Below, one piece after another: positions 22,331 to 35,600 of a stretch of DNA of 64,000 bases. The position numbers were made by a program, and so were the translations under genes. The DNA is from Akebia trifoliata (lineage: Eukaryota; Streptophyta; Magnoliopsida; Ranunculales; Lardizabalaceae). The stretch covers positions 46,299,560-46,363,559 of the forward strand of contig CM030711.1 of NCBI GenBank assembly GCA_017979445.1, given 5' to 3'. The notes below the pieces were generated by a model. That model did no database searches and was not told where the DNA came from. It was given only the letters and a program-made list of their open reading frames with translations. Numbering within the stretch: the first letter of the stretch is position 1; the number at the start of each line of letters is the position of its first letter.

Positions 22331-23114
22331 AAAAGAACAAATGAGTTCAATTTCTGGAAGAGTGCTTTTGTTACCTTAAGAAGAGGGTGTATAACAGCTG
22401 GAACCGGCTGTTTTTATGGGATCTAGTAATGCAGCACAAGCACTGTCATCTCAGTAAAAGGAAACAGTGAGACTCATTAATACCACCAACTGCATTTTAA
22501 TGTATAAATATTTGAAATGCTTATGTGCAGAAAGCCAAAAAAAAAAATACAAAATACAAAAGAAGCTCGGGCAGATGGATATTACGAACCAACAAAAAAT
22601 TCAATATCAAACTTAAACACACCACAGGATTTCAAATTCCAGAGATTCACAAATCAAAGGGTCAACAATTCAAGAAGGAACTCCACAGCTTCTGTAGAAG
22701 TCTGTAATAATACCAATGAGGTCAAGTCCCTTGATATATGGGAACAATGACAATATATATTCCATCCATTATCTCATATCTAATAGCTTAGATTTGCAAG
22801 TAGCATGTTAACTTACCACCAGAGTATATCATCTTTGAATGTGTAGGGAGAGGAACCAAACATCCATTCTTCGCAAGCATCCCACAATAACATCCATTGA
22901 GGTTTTAAGCCCTCCAATACAATTCGAGTTTAAGAAACTCTTAACGCTAAAAAGGTAATGAAGCGCGTACGAGGCAATTTATCTTGGGGCTAGTGGATAT
23001 TCCAATACTCAAATCAGAGCTATGAAGAATCAAGCTACTGAAAATCTATAAAAATTGCTCAACAAAGGGGTCAGAAAACTGACCACCCTGACGAGTATGA
23101 ACATAACTGACTCT

Positions 23115-23610
23115 TGACGCAGTTCAGGTCCCAGGAATGACAAATTACCGATCATTATGGGGACAAAAGTTAGTAAACAGAACATGGCAGTAAAACTAAC
23201 CAATAACGAAGCTCCATCTTTTTTTTGGGTGCTAAATCCATTCTGGATAATACTCGCATTTTATTTTTTGGTGTGTTCACCATTGGTTATTCCAAGTAAA
23301 AGGGTGAGTGTTGGAATAAGTAGTATAAATAGTAGTAGCATATGAGATAATAATAGCACAACTGAATCTTGCCACAGTTCACATCACAAGCATACTGATC
23401 ATTATGGGTACATAGATTAAGATTAATTAAGAGAAATGGGAGTAAAAGTAACCACACACCCAAAGCTAAATCATTTTTATTGTCCTAAATCCATTCTGGA
23501 AAATATTCATGTTTTTATTTGGAGTGTTTGCCAATGGTTATCTAAAGTAAAAAAATTGAGTGTTGGCAAAGGTAATATAAATACTAGTAATAACATTAGT
23601 AGTAGTAATT
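23115..23610. repeat. Diverged direct tandem duplication (about 245 bp x 2)
   Basis: Copy a (about 23115-23345) and copy b (about 23360-23610) share GATCATTATGGG, TAAATCCATTCTGGA and GAGTGTTGG in the same order and spacing. It sits immediately beyond the COPB2 stop and may be part of its 3' UTR or downstream flank. Confidence 0.7.
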
Positions 23611-23698
23611 AAAGGGTAGCCATATGAGAGGGTCTAGAGAATATCAATTAATCACCAGAGAGAAATTTTGGATTTTCACGCTGCCCAACCAATTGCTT

Positions 23699-26600
23699 TT
23701 AGGCTGATGGAGTTCCTTCATTATTTGTACCCCACTCTTCATCAGCCTCGTTACCATTAACAAGAACAGTGCCATCCATAGAATCAGCATCCACCTCTGT
23801 AACCTCCTTTTCCCCATTCTCTTTGACCACCTAGAAAACAGAAATAAATAATAAATTGAAGAAACCCTTCTCCAAATCCAACAGAAACGGGTCTTGAAAG
23901 GAAAAGAAACATAAAGACTGGAAGAGAAATCCATAGAATAGAAGAAGGAAAAAAGGTGATTCAACCACAAGAGAGAATGGAAAAAAGGAATGTTTTAAAA
24001 GCTGCCATCGAAAACAAAAAATGGGCCAGGGAAATGCATGATTGAAAATTCTGTATCATCCGTTTAATAGTTCCAGCTACGATCGGGAGAGAGAGTAATT
24101 TGTAGTTACTATAAAAATAATAGCCCAGAAATAGATGATACCTCAGGACTCAAATCTCCATTTTCAAGGGGTGCCTCTTCCTCTCCCTCTTCCTCTTCAT
24201 CAATGTGCATGCTTTTGAAAACTTCCACAAGTTTGACATTTGATTTTTCGGCGAAACTCAAGTATTCTGCAGCAGGAGGATGGTTACCCCTGCAACAAAA
24301 CCAATAAAAAAAAAATTCAAACATAATTCCACACATTTTCTTTTTGGAAAAGTATAATATATTGATCAAAGGGAGCAAACACAAAACAAGGAGGCCGAGA
24401 AAGCCTCTCGAGAAGCAACAACGAAAGAAAAATACAGCATTAGCAATTACATAAATTGTGCCATCTAAAAACAAAATCCTCGAAAGTAGTTCCCAAGAAC
24501 TCTGTGCTCTGTTTAGACCAAAGATATAGAAAACCCAAGATCTCCAAGAATATTGCATAAAGGCTACTACTCTTGTTCTTGAACACTCTGTTATTTCTCT
24601 CGGGAACTACTTTCGAGGATTTTGTTTTTCAACTACCAACATGGTATTTCAACTACCAACATCTGTAATCAAAGAACAGACATGTCTTCAGAAATCCACA
24701 CACAAAAAAAACCCACTAATTTTAGAAATTTGATACTCAACTTTACCTTTTCATTCTTAAAGGAAGGACCAATGCCTAAAAATTCGTCGAATTTTCAAGT
24801 TTCCAGGGAGGAATGCATGTATCATGAGAACAGCCAATGACTACAGGATGTGAATTTGGCTGAATTATGGTGTTATCTATAGGTCAAACGTGATAACCAC
24901 GCATTTCTTCTTGTGCAGCAAGGTAAATGTAAAGCTATTGGCCCAAAAAATTAAAATTAAAATTAAAATAACAAGGTGAATACCACACAATACCTTTGCT
25001 CCGCAATTTTTGATTCAATTGCAAGGGAAACTTGCCAGTCCTCGAACAAATTGGGGTACTCTTCAGGATCTGCCAGAGATTCCGCAGCTTTCTGGTTAAT
25101 CTGTATACAAAATTATGTCATCACAAAATTAAAAATAAAAAAATAAAAATAAATAAAAAAGATGCAAATATTTCCATTCCTAGTTTCAATTGTAGCTAGA
25201 GTACCCAACGAAAATTCAAAAGAAAAGGAAAAGATCATAACCATTATAGAAAAAACAAAAGCTAAACAAGAACAAGAGTTCATCTTTATTCTTTCCATAT
25301 CTCCAACCTAATTTTGCACCCCGAAAAAACATAAACAAAATAATAACATAAGGAAGTTACCTTATTAAGGTCATTTCTCCAATATTCTATTATTTCTGAA
25401 ACTTTGCTAGGAAGATATGATCGTGCCATCAAAGCAGCCTCAGGTATCCGATTGCTGAAAAAGATAATTCCAGTAAGAATATCAATCATAAATGTAAAAA
25501 ATTCATTGCATATGTTTGCTTGTTTTTTCTTAAGGTACAATGGATATAAAGGATGGCGACAATTACCTTTCTACCAAGAGCTGGAGACACTCTTCCAATT
25601 TACCTAGCATGAAAAGACAAAGGAAGGCAACATTTTTCTTCCCTTGCTCTTTAGCAAGGGATGCAAGTTTTGAAATTCCTTCGGCATCTCCGAGAGCTGA
25701 GTAAAGAAGCAACAAACCACTCAAGTCCATTGCTTGCCGTAAACATTCCTCGGCCATTTCTAACTGCATCAGTTAAGGCAGCCTCTGTCAAAGGTGCTGA
25801 GCCTAATTGGAACTTTAAGTGAAATTTCACTTTTGAAACATAAACGGAAAACATGAATTTAGTTGTAATAGGTGAAGCAGGGTGAGAATTGGAATTTAAG
25901 AACTCATCAAGCAAATTCAGACTGCTCAATACTCAGAAATCTCACCCAGGAAAAAAAAAAACCAATTAAAAAAGTTCTAGTCTTATTTCCATCAATCATT
26001 TTAACTTCAATCAAGGAATGCTTTGACCCAACTGTATTTTTTTTTCTTTCCAAATCGACATTAACTTACACCCAACTCATTTAATCCCGAGTAAGAAGCT
26101 GCCTTTCTGGACTGGGGGATGGGTAGAACCTCATTTTAATGTCGCATGGAAGGCAAGAACAACATTTTTATGTATTTGACTTGGAAAAATGCTATACAGC
26201 TACTTTTTTCTTCCCGAAAAACCACACAGATACATGTTATTGAAATACTTGTCCAATAATTTTTTTTGGAAAGAGGCAAGATATCTTTTTTTATCAGCCA
26301 AGAGAAGATAGCTCAAAACCCATAAGCGGTAACTAAAATACCTTTCCAGTGGACATTGCTAATTCTCCCAACTGCTTCCACTTGGATTCACTCTTCACTT
26401 CTGTGGCAATTTCCTGCAAAGCAATAATGTTCATCTTTAACAGAAGCCCAATAATGACAGTCCCATAGCACCTAGAAAGATGCTATTTGAATTGACAAAA
26501 ATACCATAGCACCTATATACAAGAACAAAGGAGAAATAAAAAGCTGCACCAATTATCAGTGGACCAACTTTATATGTCACACCATGAAATTACAGAAAAG

Positions 26601-29600
26601 AGTGATGGTAAAAAATATTCAGACAAAAAACCAATGACATCAAAGAACCAATTTGGTCTTATACAGGGAATGTCAACCATTGATGCAATATTTCTACTTA
26701 GACAAATAATGGAGATGTTTAGGGCAAAGAGGAACATATCCCAATATTTTCTTTATTGATTTAGAGAAAGCATGACAGTTTGGTCTAATTAAAGAAGAAG
26801 TAACTGTTCATATTCAAAAGCAGATCCCTGGGTGTATGTTATTTGCAAATGATGTAGTGTAGCTAATGAGACAAAAGTCGTCAATATAATACTAGAACTC
26901 TCAAAAACTACTTTGGAGTCCAAGGATTTTAGAATAAGTACAACCAAGACATTGTATAAGAAGTGCAACTTTAGTAATGACACGGATAGAAAGAAAGGGA
27001 CAATGAAAATTAATGTCAAGAAAATATTCTGACAGGACTATTTTCGCAAGATTGTATCTATTATCAATAAGGATGGTAAATTTGAACAGAACGTTGTCTA
27101 TAGATTTAGAGCTGGATAGTTAGAGTGGAAGTATGCTACTGAATCCTATACGAATGAAGCATCCCAATCAAATTGAAAAGAAAATTGAAGGAAAAAAAAA
27201 CAACTGCAAAACCATTTTAGCTTCATGGAGCTAAATGTTGGGAAATCAAGAAATAATATGTTCATAGACTAAGCGCATCTAATACAAGGATGCTGAGATA
27301 TATTAGTGGAATAAGACTAAGAAAGCCAAATATATAAATGAATGTATTCGTGAAAATGTAGTAGTCCTAGGGGTTACAAAGGAAAATTTGATTGAACTGG
27401 TTAGGTCGCATGCAACCAAGACTGATAACAGCCCAAGTTAGAAGGAATGTGGAGATCAAAGGAGTGAGAGGAAAACCAAGAAATGTGGATCGAGATAGTA
27501 AGAGAAGAAACGAAAACAATCGAATTAACAAAAGTCTTGGCTTTAGAAATTACTAAACAGAGGAAAAAGATTAGTTCCGCCCAATCTAAATTTTTGGGAT
27601 AAAGCTTAGATGAATAGGATTCAAATAGTTATAGTGGGTTGTCTTCCTCGTACACTCCGGTCATTGTTTGAATCATGGTTTTACTGGGGAATTTCCTTTA
27701 GCGAGGCAAAGCGGATTTTGGTGGCGTTTAACCCCATTCGCAATATGTTGGGGCATTTGGAAAGAACGCAACAGACATTTTTTAAGGGAAGTAGTTGCCC
27801 CTTCAAGATATTTTGGTCTATTCTTGCTTTTTTGTTCTTTTGGGGTAAATTGTTCAAGGTGTTTAGGGGGATCTTCATCGTAAGATGGGATAGAGTCTGT
27901 AATTTGGTCATTTTGTAATCACCCTATTGGGGTGTGCTTCCTCTTTTCCGTTTTGGGTTGGTCACCCTGACCACCCCTTGCTTGTAATCTGTTTTTTTTT
28001 TTTTTTTTGCCTTCTTTAATAAAATTCTTAGCTCATCAAAAAACATGAATTCAAATAATTACAAGAGAAAATTCAAACCAAAAAAGTAATAAAAAGAAGT
28101 TGGACTGCCAAAGCAATTAGAGCTCTAACCGCTTAATTTCCACTTGTCCATGTAAGATTGACAGTATCTTACCTTTGCAACCTCTAGTCTCCCAAGCTGT
28201 ATGGCAAGATCAAATCTGTAATTGGGATCTGTGGCTATTTCCAATGCATCTTCCAGCATACCACGGGATTCCAAGAAACGAGCCACACTGGCATGTAAAT
28301 GCTTTGCTCCATTAAGATTGAGACAAACATCAAACATAGGAAATTGCAGTAATAGAAAAGCTGAAAATTCTAAAATGCAGAATAAGAAACACATTAAGCT
28401 TGAACATATTTTCAAGCGCCAAGACATATATCTCGGAGAGGAATGCTCGTGTGTTTCAAGATAGGGAGAGTCCTACCCCCTAGATCGTTATTTCCATTTT
28501 CGAGCAGCTTTTCGTTTGGAGTGAAGCATTAGAGGAGTCCAAAGGGTCCTCTTTGATGTCTTTAAGGGGATATGGGAGTGGGTGTGTAATAGATCTTTGT
28601 AGGGTAGTTGCCATGTGGGACCTTTTTCGCTTCTTTTCACTGTTTGTATTTCCGTTTAGTGTGGCCACCTCGGTCATGCTCTCTTAAAAAAACTATTTTC
28701 TTATCAATAAATAAATAAATATATAAATACTGGTCCAAAAAAAGAAAGAATACGAATTAGAGAAAAGGAAAGCCAATTGTGTTGAACTTCCACTTTTCCA
28801 TATCAGTAGATTCAAGTGCCGTAAGTTCATGAGTAAGTTGAACTAAACAATAATTTTGCCAACATTATCTGATGATACAAAATTGACTTAGAATTGGTAA
28901 AATATGGAACGCACCTATTGTGATGCTCCTTGGGAATCGAGGGTAAAACTTCACTTGCCCGATCCAGGTCTCCTCGCATCACAAGAGTCTTATACTCAAT
29001 CAAGCTAAGAAGTAGGGTGTACCCTACAATACTGCATGGGAAAGAATTATGAACCATGAAAGACCAATAATGAGAATGAAAGTAGTAAGCATTCCCCCAA
29101 AACAGCTCCAAAGCCCACTCACTTGAACTCCTTGTCTATAAGATAAACCCGACTTTGACTGGCAAGATATCCCAACAAGTACATAGGCCGGTCCAAGTGA
29201 AACATAGTGGACACCTGAAATTGTCATACAAGAATCAAGACAATCCATGCCATCCATGAAAATTAGCATCTAGTTTTCATTTTTTTTATTAGTGAAATAG
29301 CACACAAAGCTTTGCAAACCCAAACCCAATAAAATATTCAGTGTACCTCACCACCAACGCAGTAGTTAAGTCGCCGTGAGGAGTTATTGTAAATAAAACA
29401 GTCCCCAACCCAAATCCCAGTTCGAACCCGCTCATTTGTTTCATGGAGAAGCTCAAAAGCATCTTCGACACCCTGTTCATCTACTGGCTTACCGCTATCA
29501 AAATAAGATGCTACAATATCCCTCTGCCAAATTCAGTTTTTAAAAAATTTCATTATTACGGGACAAATATAAAGATGCATAACACAAGTGAGAATTCTTA

Positions 29601-32600
29601 CATTGTACTTCAGCATGTAGAAGGAGGTATCACTGGCAATTGCCACTAAATCACCGCTATCAGCCCAATAAAGATTCTGAGATGGGAAAAAAATGAAATA
29701 TCAACTATAAAATGATCAAATAGAACCAAGCAAGCTATTTGGGCATATTACTACTTACTTTGACATTAACATCAATTCGACGTATCAACCTGCATTCAGC
29801 CCAATCATAAAAGCAGATGAAGTCATTTGAGCACATCGCCAATAAAGTTCCCCCAAAAATATGCTCAGCAGAAAATGGTAGTCGTATACTCTTCTTTTCC
29901 TGAAAGATTCCATCCCATTAAACTCTATCACCCCTCCAAAAAAATAAGAATTACATTTCTTTAATCAGATGCAATCTTGAGAAAAAACGCAAACATAAGG
30001 CTGTAAGTTTGAGATTTTCCACATAAAAAAGAACTCCGGCACATTTGGCACATCATTATCTAAAAATGATGAGTAATACCAAAGAATTGATGCCGATGTG
30101 AATGATTTCGAAATAACAACCTTTATGATGTTTGAAGTCTGTATATCAACTTGATTAATCATTCATAGTGTCTTCTATTGTAAAAATCCGATCCATGATT
30201 TACAGGTTCATCCAATTGGAATTTGTCACTTTCCGAAGGTAATGTTTAATTAGTCAATGGCTAATAGTGGAAAACAGGCAATTAATTAATATCTTACCCC
30301 AAACTTTTATGTGGTTATTATTATAATATCTAAAATTAAATTAAACAGGCGATTGGTAGCTTACTCTGTCTTTTCATTGCATTGATAAAAGATTTTTGTC
30401 ATGTGAAGTATTGATGTGGCCATACAAAAATCATCCACCAGACAATGCTCTGGATTGGTCATATCCTCAAAGACCCATCCAAATCAATTTGAAATTTTCC
30501 GTACAAATGGCAGCGGTATAATATTAAAATAAGAGAAATAGATATTCCTTATATGTCATGACTAAGGCCTCTTTTCAGAAACTTTGGTGAAACATGACAG
30601 GCAAGCTTAATAGATTCATTTAGCCAAATGTTTTATGGTTTGATATTGGTAAATGAATCATTTCCCAACAAAAGAAATACATGGATATAGTTGGTTGTTT
30701 GTACAAGTCCCTTTATTGAATAAGATATTATGAACTACAATAAGATTCAAACCTGAAAATTTTTACTGAAAATCTTAATTCGTGATGTACTTTCTCTGAT
30801 TGCATATTCTCCATCTGATGACCAAACAAATTCCAAGGCCGATCCAAAAGATCTGTTCCTCCATGCCAAAGCTGTATATATAATGAACTCTCCATCCCCG
30901 CAAACAACCACAAACCTCCCATTGGGATTATGCCTCAAGCTCTGATAAAACAAATTAGAAATTAAAAAATTAGATGAAAAAACAATCAAGGTTTACTACC
31001 AATAGCTCATTCAATTTACTGCGACTAAAGTGCACCGTTTTCTAAGCATTTACATCAATTAAAGATGCTAAACTAAAGAAAAAGTGGTTGGAATTTTGAT
31101 CATGTTAGTCAAGCAACTAAATGCACAATAATCCATGAAACTTTTCTCACAAGTCATCTAACTACAACAATCAACCATTTGAAGAGTGAAAATAAAGATC
31201 AATAGCCAACACAATTATATTTTATATGGAATGAGAATATTAATATCACATTAAGTACTAATATGTAAACACTTGCTTAAATGAACAATTATTAAGCACG
31301 GTTTGAAGTTTCATCTCAGTTTTTCTCCTGACCGAGACATTGTATCAAAACGAGATTTTAAAACTTCGTTATCAAAATATGTTCATACATTATCATGAAA
31401 CTATGGCTGTGTAGCATTTCCTTTGCACTACATTGCACCTTCCAGGCCCGAATAAAAGGAAGCGGGTGGGTCAAGGTGGCAGTCGGTGTGAAAAAAAAAA
31501 AACATGCCACCACCTAATGTGAATCATGATCGTACATTGGCTCTAAACAATTGAATGGAGGACCAGCATTCTTCAGTAAGCCCTGAGTCTTCAGGATATG
31601 GCTTTTTTTTTATCAGTTCAGGATATGGCTTTGATGATGATGATGAACTAATTAGAATATAGACATGTGCACACGCCTGGATAAGTCTTCAATAATGATG
31701 ACGATGATGATGATGACACATGCACGCTTATATGAAGTACTAATATGCTTAAGAATACATCAAAATAAAGATGACATGTAGATACCTAGCAATTTCAGAT
31801 ATTCCTACTAATAAATGGATTATGTGTAATTCTACAAGTAATTTATAATTTTTTGAAATTTATCAACAGTTTTTCAATAACTTTTCGAAGAAAAAATATC
31901 TCAATCAAATTTTACAGTAAAATCTTACATTTTTATATCTAAAATTTGAGTATTTCAGGCAAAGCTTACTTTACATGAAAATATTTCGCAAAATGAAATG
32001 TGATTACACAAAAATATATATAAAGAAATTTTCAGCTAAATTAGTGTCAAGCCTTGTAGAAATATGTTGAAATTTAATATTATGCTTTCAACATTTTGTG
32101 AAATATATTGAACTGTTTCAATTTTCACAAAAAAAAGTTAAAAACATTAATGGGAATTGTTATTTCACATTAAAAGGAAAGTATTGGAAAATATATTTTT
32201 TAATAAGCAAGCAAGTTAGTGGTTGGTAATTAGTAGGTGAAGGCGGGTTTAAAACCCAGTTGTAGTATTGGTATAAACACTATCAGGCTTTAACCAACTC
32301 GGCAAGCTGGCACCCTTATTCATTTTTTGGCAAAGATGACCTTGGTAATATTAAGGATAAATGTAAATATGGGGGCATTTTTTATCTTTCAAATTTTGGT
32401 GTCAACAAACACCTATTCAACCTTCTCTCATATTAATAGTAAAGATTTGCGAGGGGTACCGAATTACTTCAATATCATTTTTCTTACATATTAGTTGTGT
32501 TGATTTACAAGCTTGTTTAGTAGTTGGTAACTTGGTATATATCTTGGTAATGACATATTTATATTATCTTTGTTCTTCTTTTTTTTGCATAACCTTTACT

Positions 32601-35600
32601 GCATACAAAAAATTGAAACATTAATCTTTTTGTCGCTTAATCACCACCTAGGCCCCGCTTAGTCCCCAAGGGGGTCCACCGCTTAGGCCTAACCAAGCAC
32701 TGTTAACAACCTTGTGTAAAAATAATGTATTTGATAAATTAGTGATAAAACATCAACCAGAAAAAGTGTGAATTCCACCGGATTAATTATATATATAATT
32801 ATAAGCTAGATTTGTTTCTAAAAATTGTATATATAAATAAAACATTATTTTAATGAAATTCTGAAATTAAAGGGGGTCTATGGGAGATTTCTAGCTCATA
32901 AGTGTATGGTTCTATGACTTCCTCAAGTCATAAGGCAACACTTTCTGCTTTTCTTTGTGGAAACTGAGGTATCCAGTCCTCTTAGCACCTGACTAATCCT
33001 TGGGCACGTGCAGTTCCCTCCCCCCCCACACACACACCGGGTAATTTTTGGGATAAATCCCTGAGGTTGGTCCCTAAGGGCTGGTTTGAACTCAAGACAT
33101 CTGCTTCCTGAGGCATGGTCTTAACCATCCCACTAACCCTTTAGGGTTACTTTTTGCTTTTATGCACTCAAATTAAATAAATGACATGAATACATGATTA
33201 TCCTTACTCCCTAATTGTACTCCCACTTATGGGACCCAAAATAATTACAAGGACCAACTCAAACTGTGTAAAAAGTATACCAACCCCAAAAAAATAGTAC
33301 ATTTAGATATTCCTAACCTGGAAAATCCAAACAGCCCAATTCAATAGTTATATCATATCAAATTCTATATGGTTATAGAAGAATTATAGAAAGATAATTG
33401 TCAAGTCTCATAACGAGAGCTTGGCAAATATTTATAATAACTAATGTGTGAATGGACATGAATGCCCTTACATAGAAATAAATAGAAAACTCATAATGAA
33501 CTACATTATTTCTTATACTCTCCCTCAAGCTGGGACTAATATATCAACCAAACCCAGTTTCACAAGGTGAGAGTTAGCGACCAACAAACTTCGTAAGTAT
33601 GTTGGCAAATTGATCTGAAGAAGACACAAATATTGTTTGAAGAGCACTAGATTGAACTTTCTCCTTGAAAAAGTGGACATCAACCTCTATATGCTTAGTC
33701 TCTCGTGAAGAACAGAGTCAGAAGCAAACACAATGATAGACTTGTTGTCGTAGAATAGTGTGGAGGAACTAGAGACATGAAATCCCAACTCCATCAATAA
33801 ATACCGAAGCCAAATAAACTCACATGTGCCAAAGGCCATAGCTCGATACTCAACTTCAACAGAAGAACGAGAAACCACACTATGTTTCTTACTTTTCTAC
33901 GAGATCAGGTTATCACCATGGAAAGTGCAGAAACCAAAGGTAGATCTCCTATCTGTAAGAAAACCAACATAGTCAGCATCAGTGAAGTATGACAAATAAA
34001 GCTAAGTAGTGGACGAGTAGAAAAATCCAAGATCGAGACGTGACTTCAAGTAACGAAGAATGCGATAAACGGCGTCAAGATGAGAAATGCGTAAAGCAAG
34101 AAGAAGGATCAAATAATAGATTATCAGATTCTGCATGAAGGTGATGATTCTAATCCATAGGAGAGAGATGAGGGACGACAACCAAGCATACTAGTATCTT
34201 GAAAAAGATCCAATATGTATTTGCGCTGAGATAGTAAAATATCACGATGAGAGCGGCCTAGTTATATCCCTAAGAAGTACTTGAGAGGACACAAGTCCTT
34301 AACCTCAAAGGAACAATCCAATGGCACCTTTACCTTGTCAATCCACTGTGTATCATCTCCAGTCAAGATAATATCATCCACATAAACCAGAATAATGGCG
34401 CAACGGCCATCTAATCCTCGACGAACAAAGCAAGTATAATATGAGTGACATTAGGAAAACTCTATAGATAAAATAACTTCAGAGAAACACAGATTAAGAG
34501 ATAGATGAGGAATATGGAGTACAAAATCAAGAAAAATACCAGATGACAAAGGGATGGTACCCTTGCTGTGAATAAATGTAAGGAACCCATCAGTAAGGCG
34601 AACCTCCTTTTAAGTACAAGGAAAAATAGATGAAGTGAAATAGCTAGACTCACCAGTCATGTGATCAAAGGCACCAAAATCAATAACCCATGTTAAAGGA
34701 GCTGGACCAGACTAGGTGACATGAAATGCAGAAAGTATATCTGACACCACAATCGAAGATGTGCGAGTACAGATCTGATTACGAATAGAAGTGGTAATCT
34801 GGATCTGAATATGTTGTAAATCAATAGTGCTAGGGGAGACCGTGGTGGGAATAATTGAGGAATCCACAGTGGCAACACGGGGTGCAGAAGGCTCCAACAA
34901 AGGAGTGGTTGTACAACTCAACAAATGAGGATAGAGTGGAAAGCATTAGATCTTCACATGAACTGTCCTCCTACAAAGACTGCAAATAAAACTACTCCCT
35001 TTACTACGACTACAGCCCCCTCAACCACAACCAGTAGTAACAGTACCCAAAAACTTTTCAGATTTGCCTCTACTTGCCAAATAGAGTCTTACGAACAGAG
35101 ACCAAGGCTGATGTAATATCATAACTCTCAACAACAAATAGATAAAAAGAAGACCAATAACCAAATTAATATACACTTAGGGTGCGAGAACCCAGACTTG
35201 AGACTTTGGCTTGAAGGGAGATACCTTGTCAAAATTATCACAAAACAACTCCCTTGTTGCCGTCAAGGGGGGCAGAAAAGGTGTCAAGTTGATGTCGTAG
35301 TCCCTGACACAACCCTAGTTGTCACTGTCGATCACCAAATAGCAGACCACAAAACAGCAAACCACCCAGTAGCACATTAAAGGCCTCCACACGGCACTGG
35401 TTGCTGTCGTAGGTCACCCAACAACACCTTGTTGTTGTCGCAGGCCATAAAATACCACCCTAGTGGCTATCGAAGAGATCCACACAGCACTGATTGCTGT
35501 CAGAAGTCACTCAACAACACCCTGCTGTTGTGGCAAGCCACACAACAGCTATCGCAGGCAGAAAGTTGATTGGGCTGTTGTTGAAGGGCTTCACATCAAC

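Larger units (their letters stand above)
19501..23640. other. Intergenic region between thionin-like copy 3 and COPB2
   Basis: No intact gene is supported. It contains a SINE (19905-20105), a perfect hairpin (20558-20591), an RTE-type LINE fragment (21950-22330) and a diverged tandem duplication (23115-23610) just beyond the COPB2 stop. The open frames in 20360-20580 and 21340-21800 show no family features and I treat them as chance. Confidence 0.55.
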
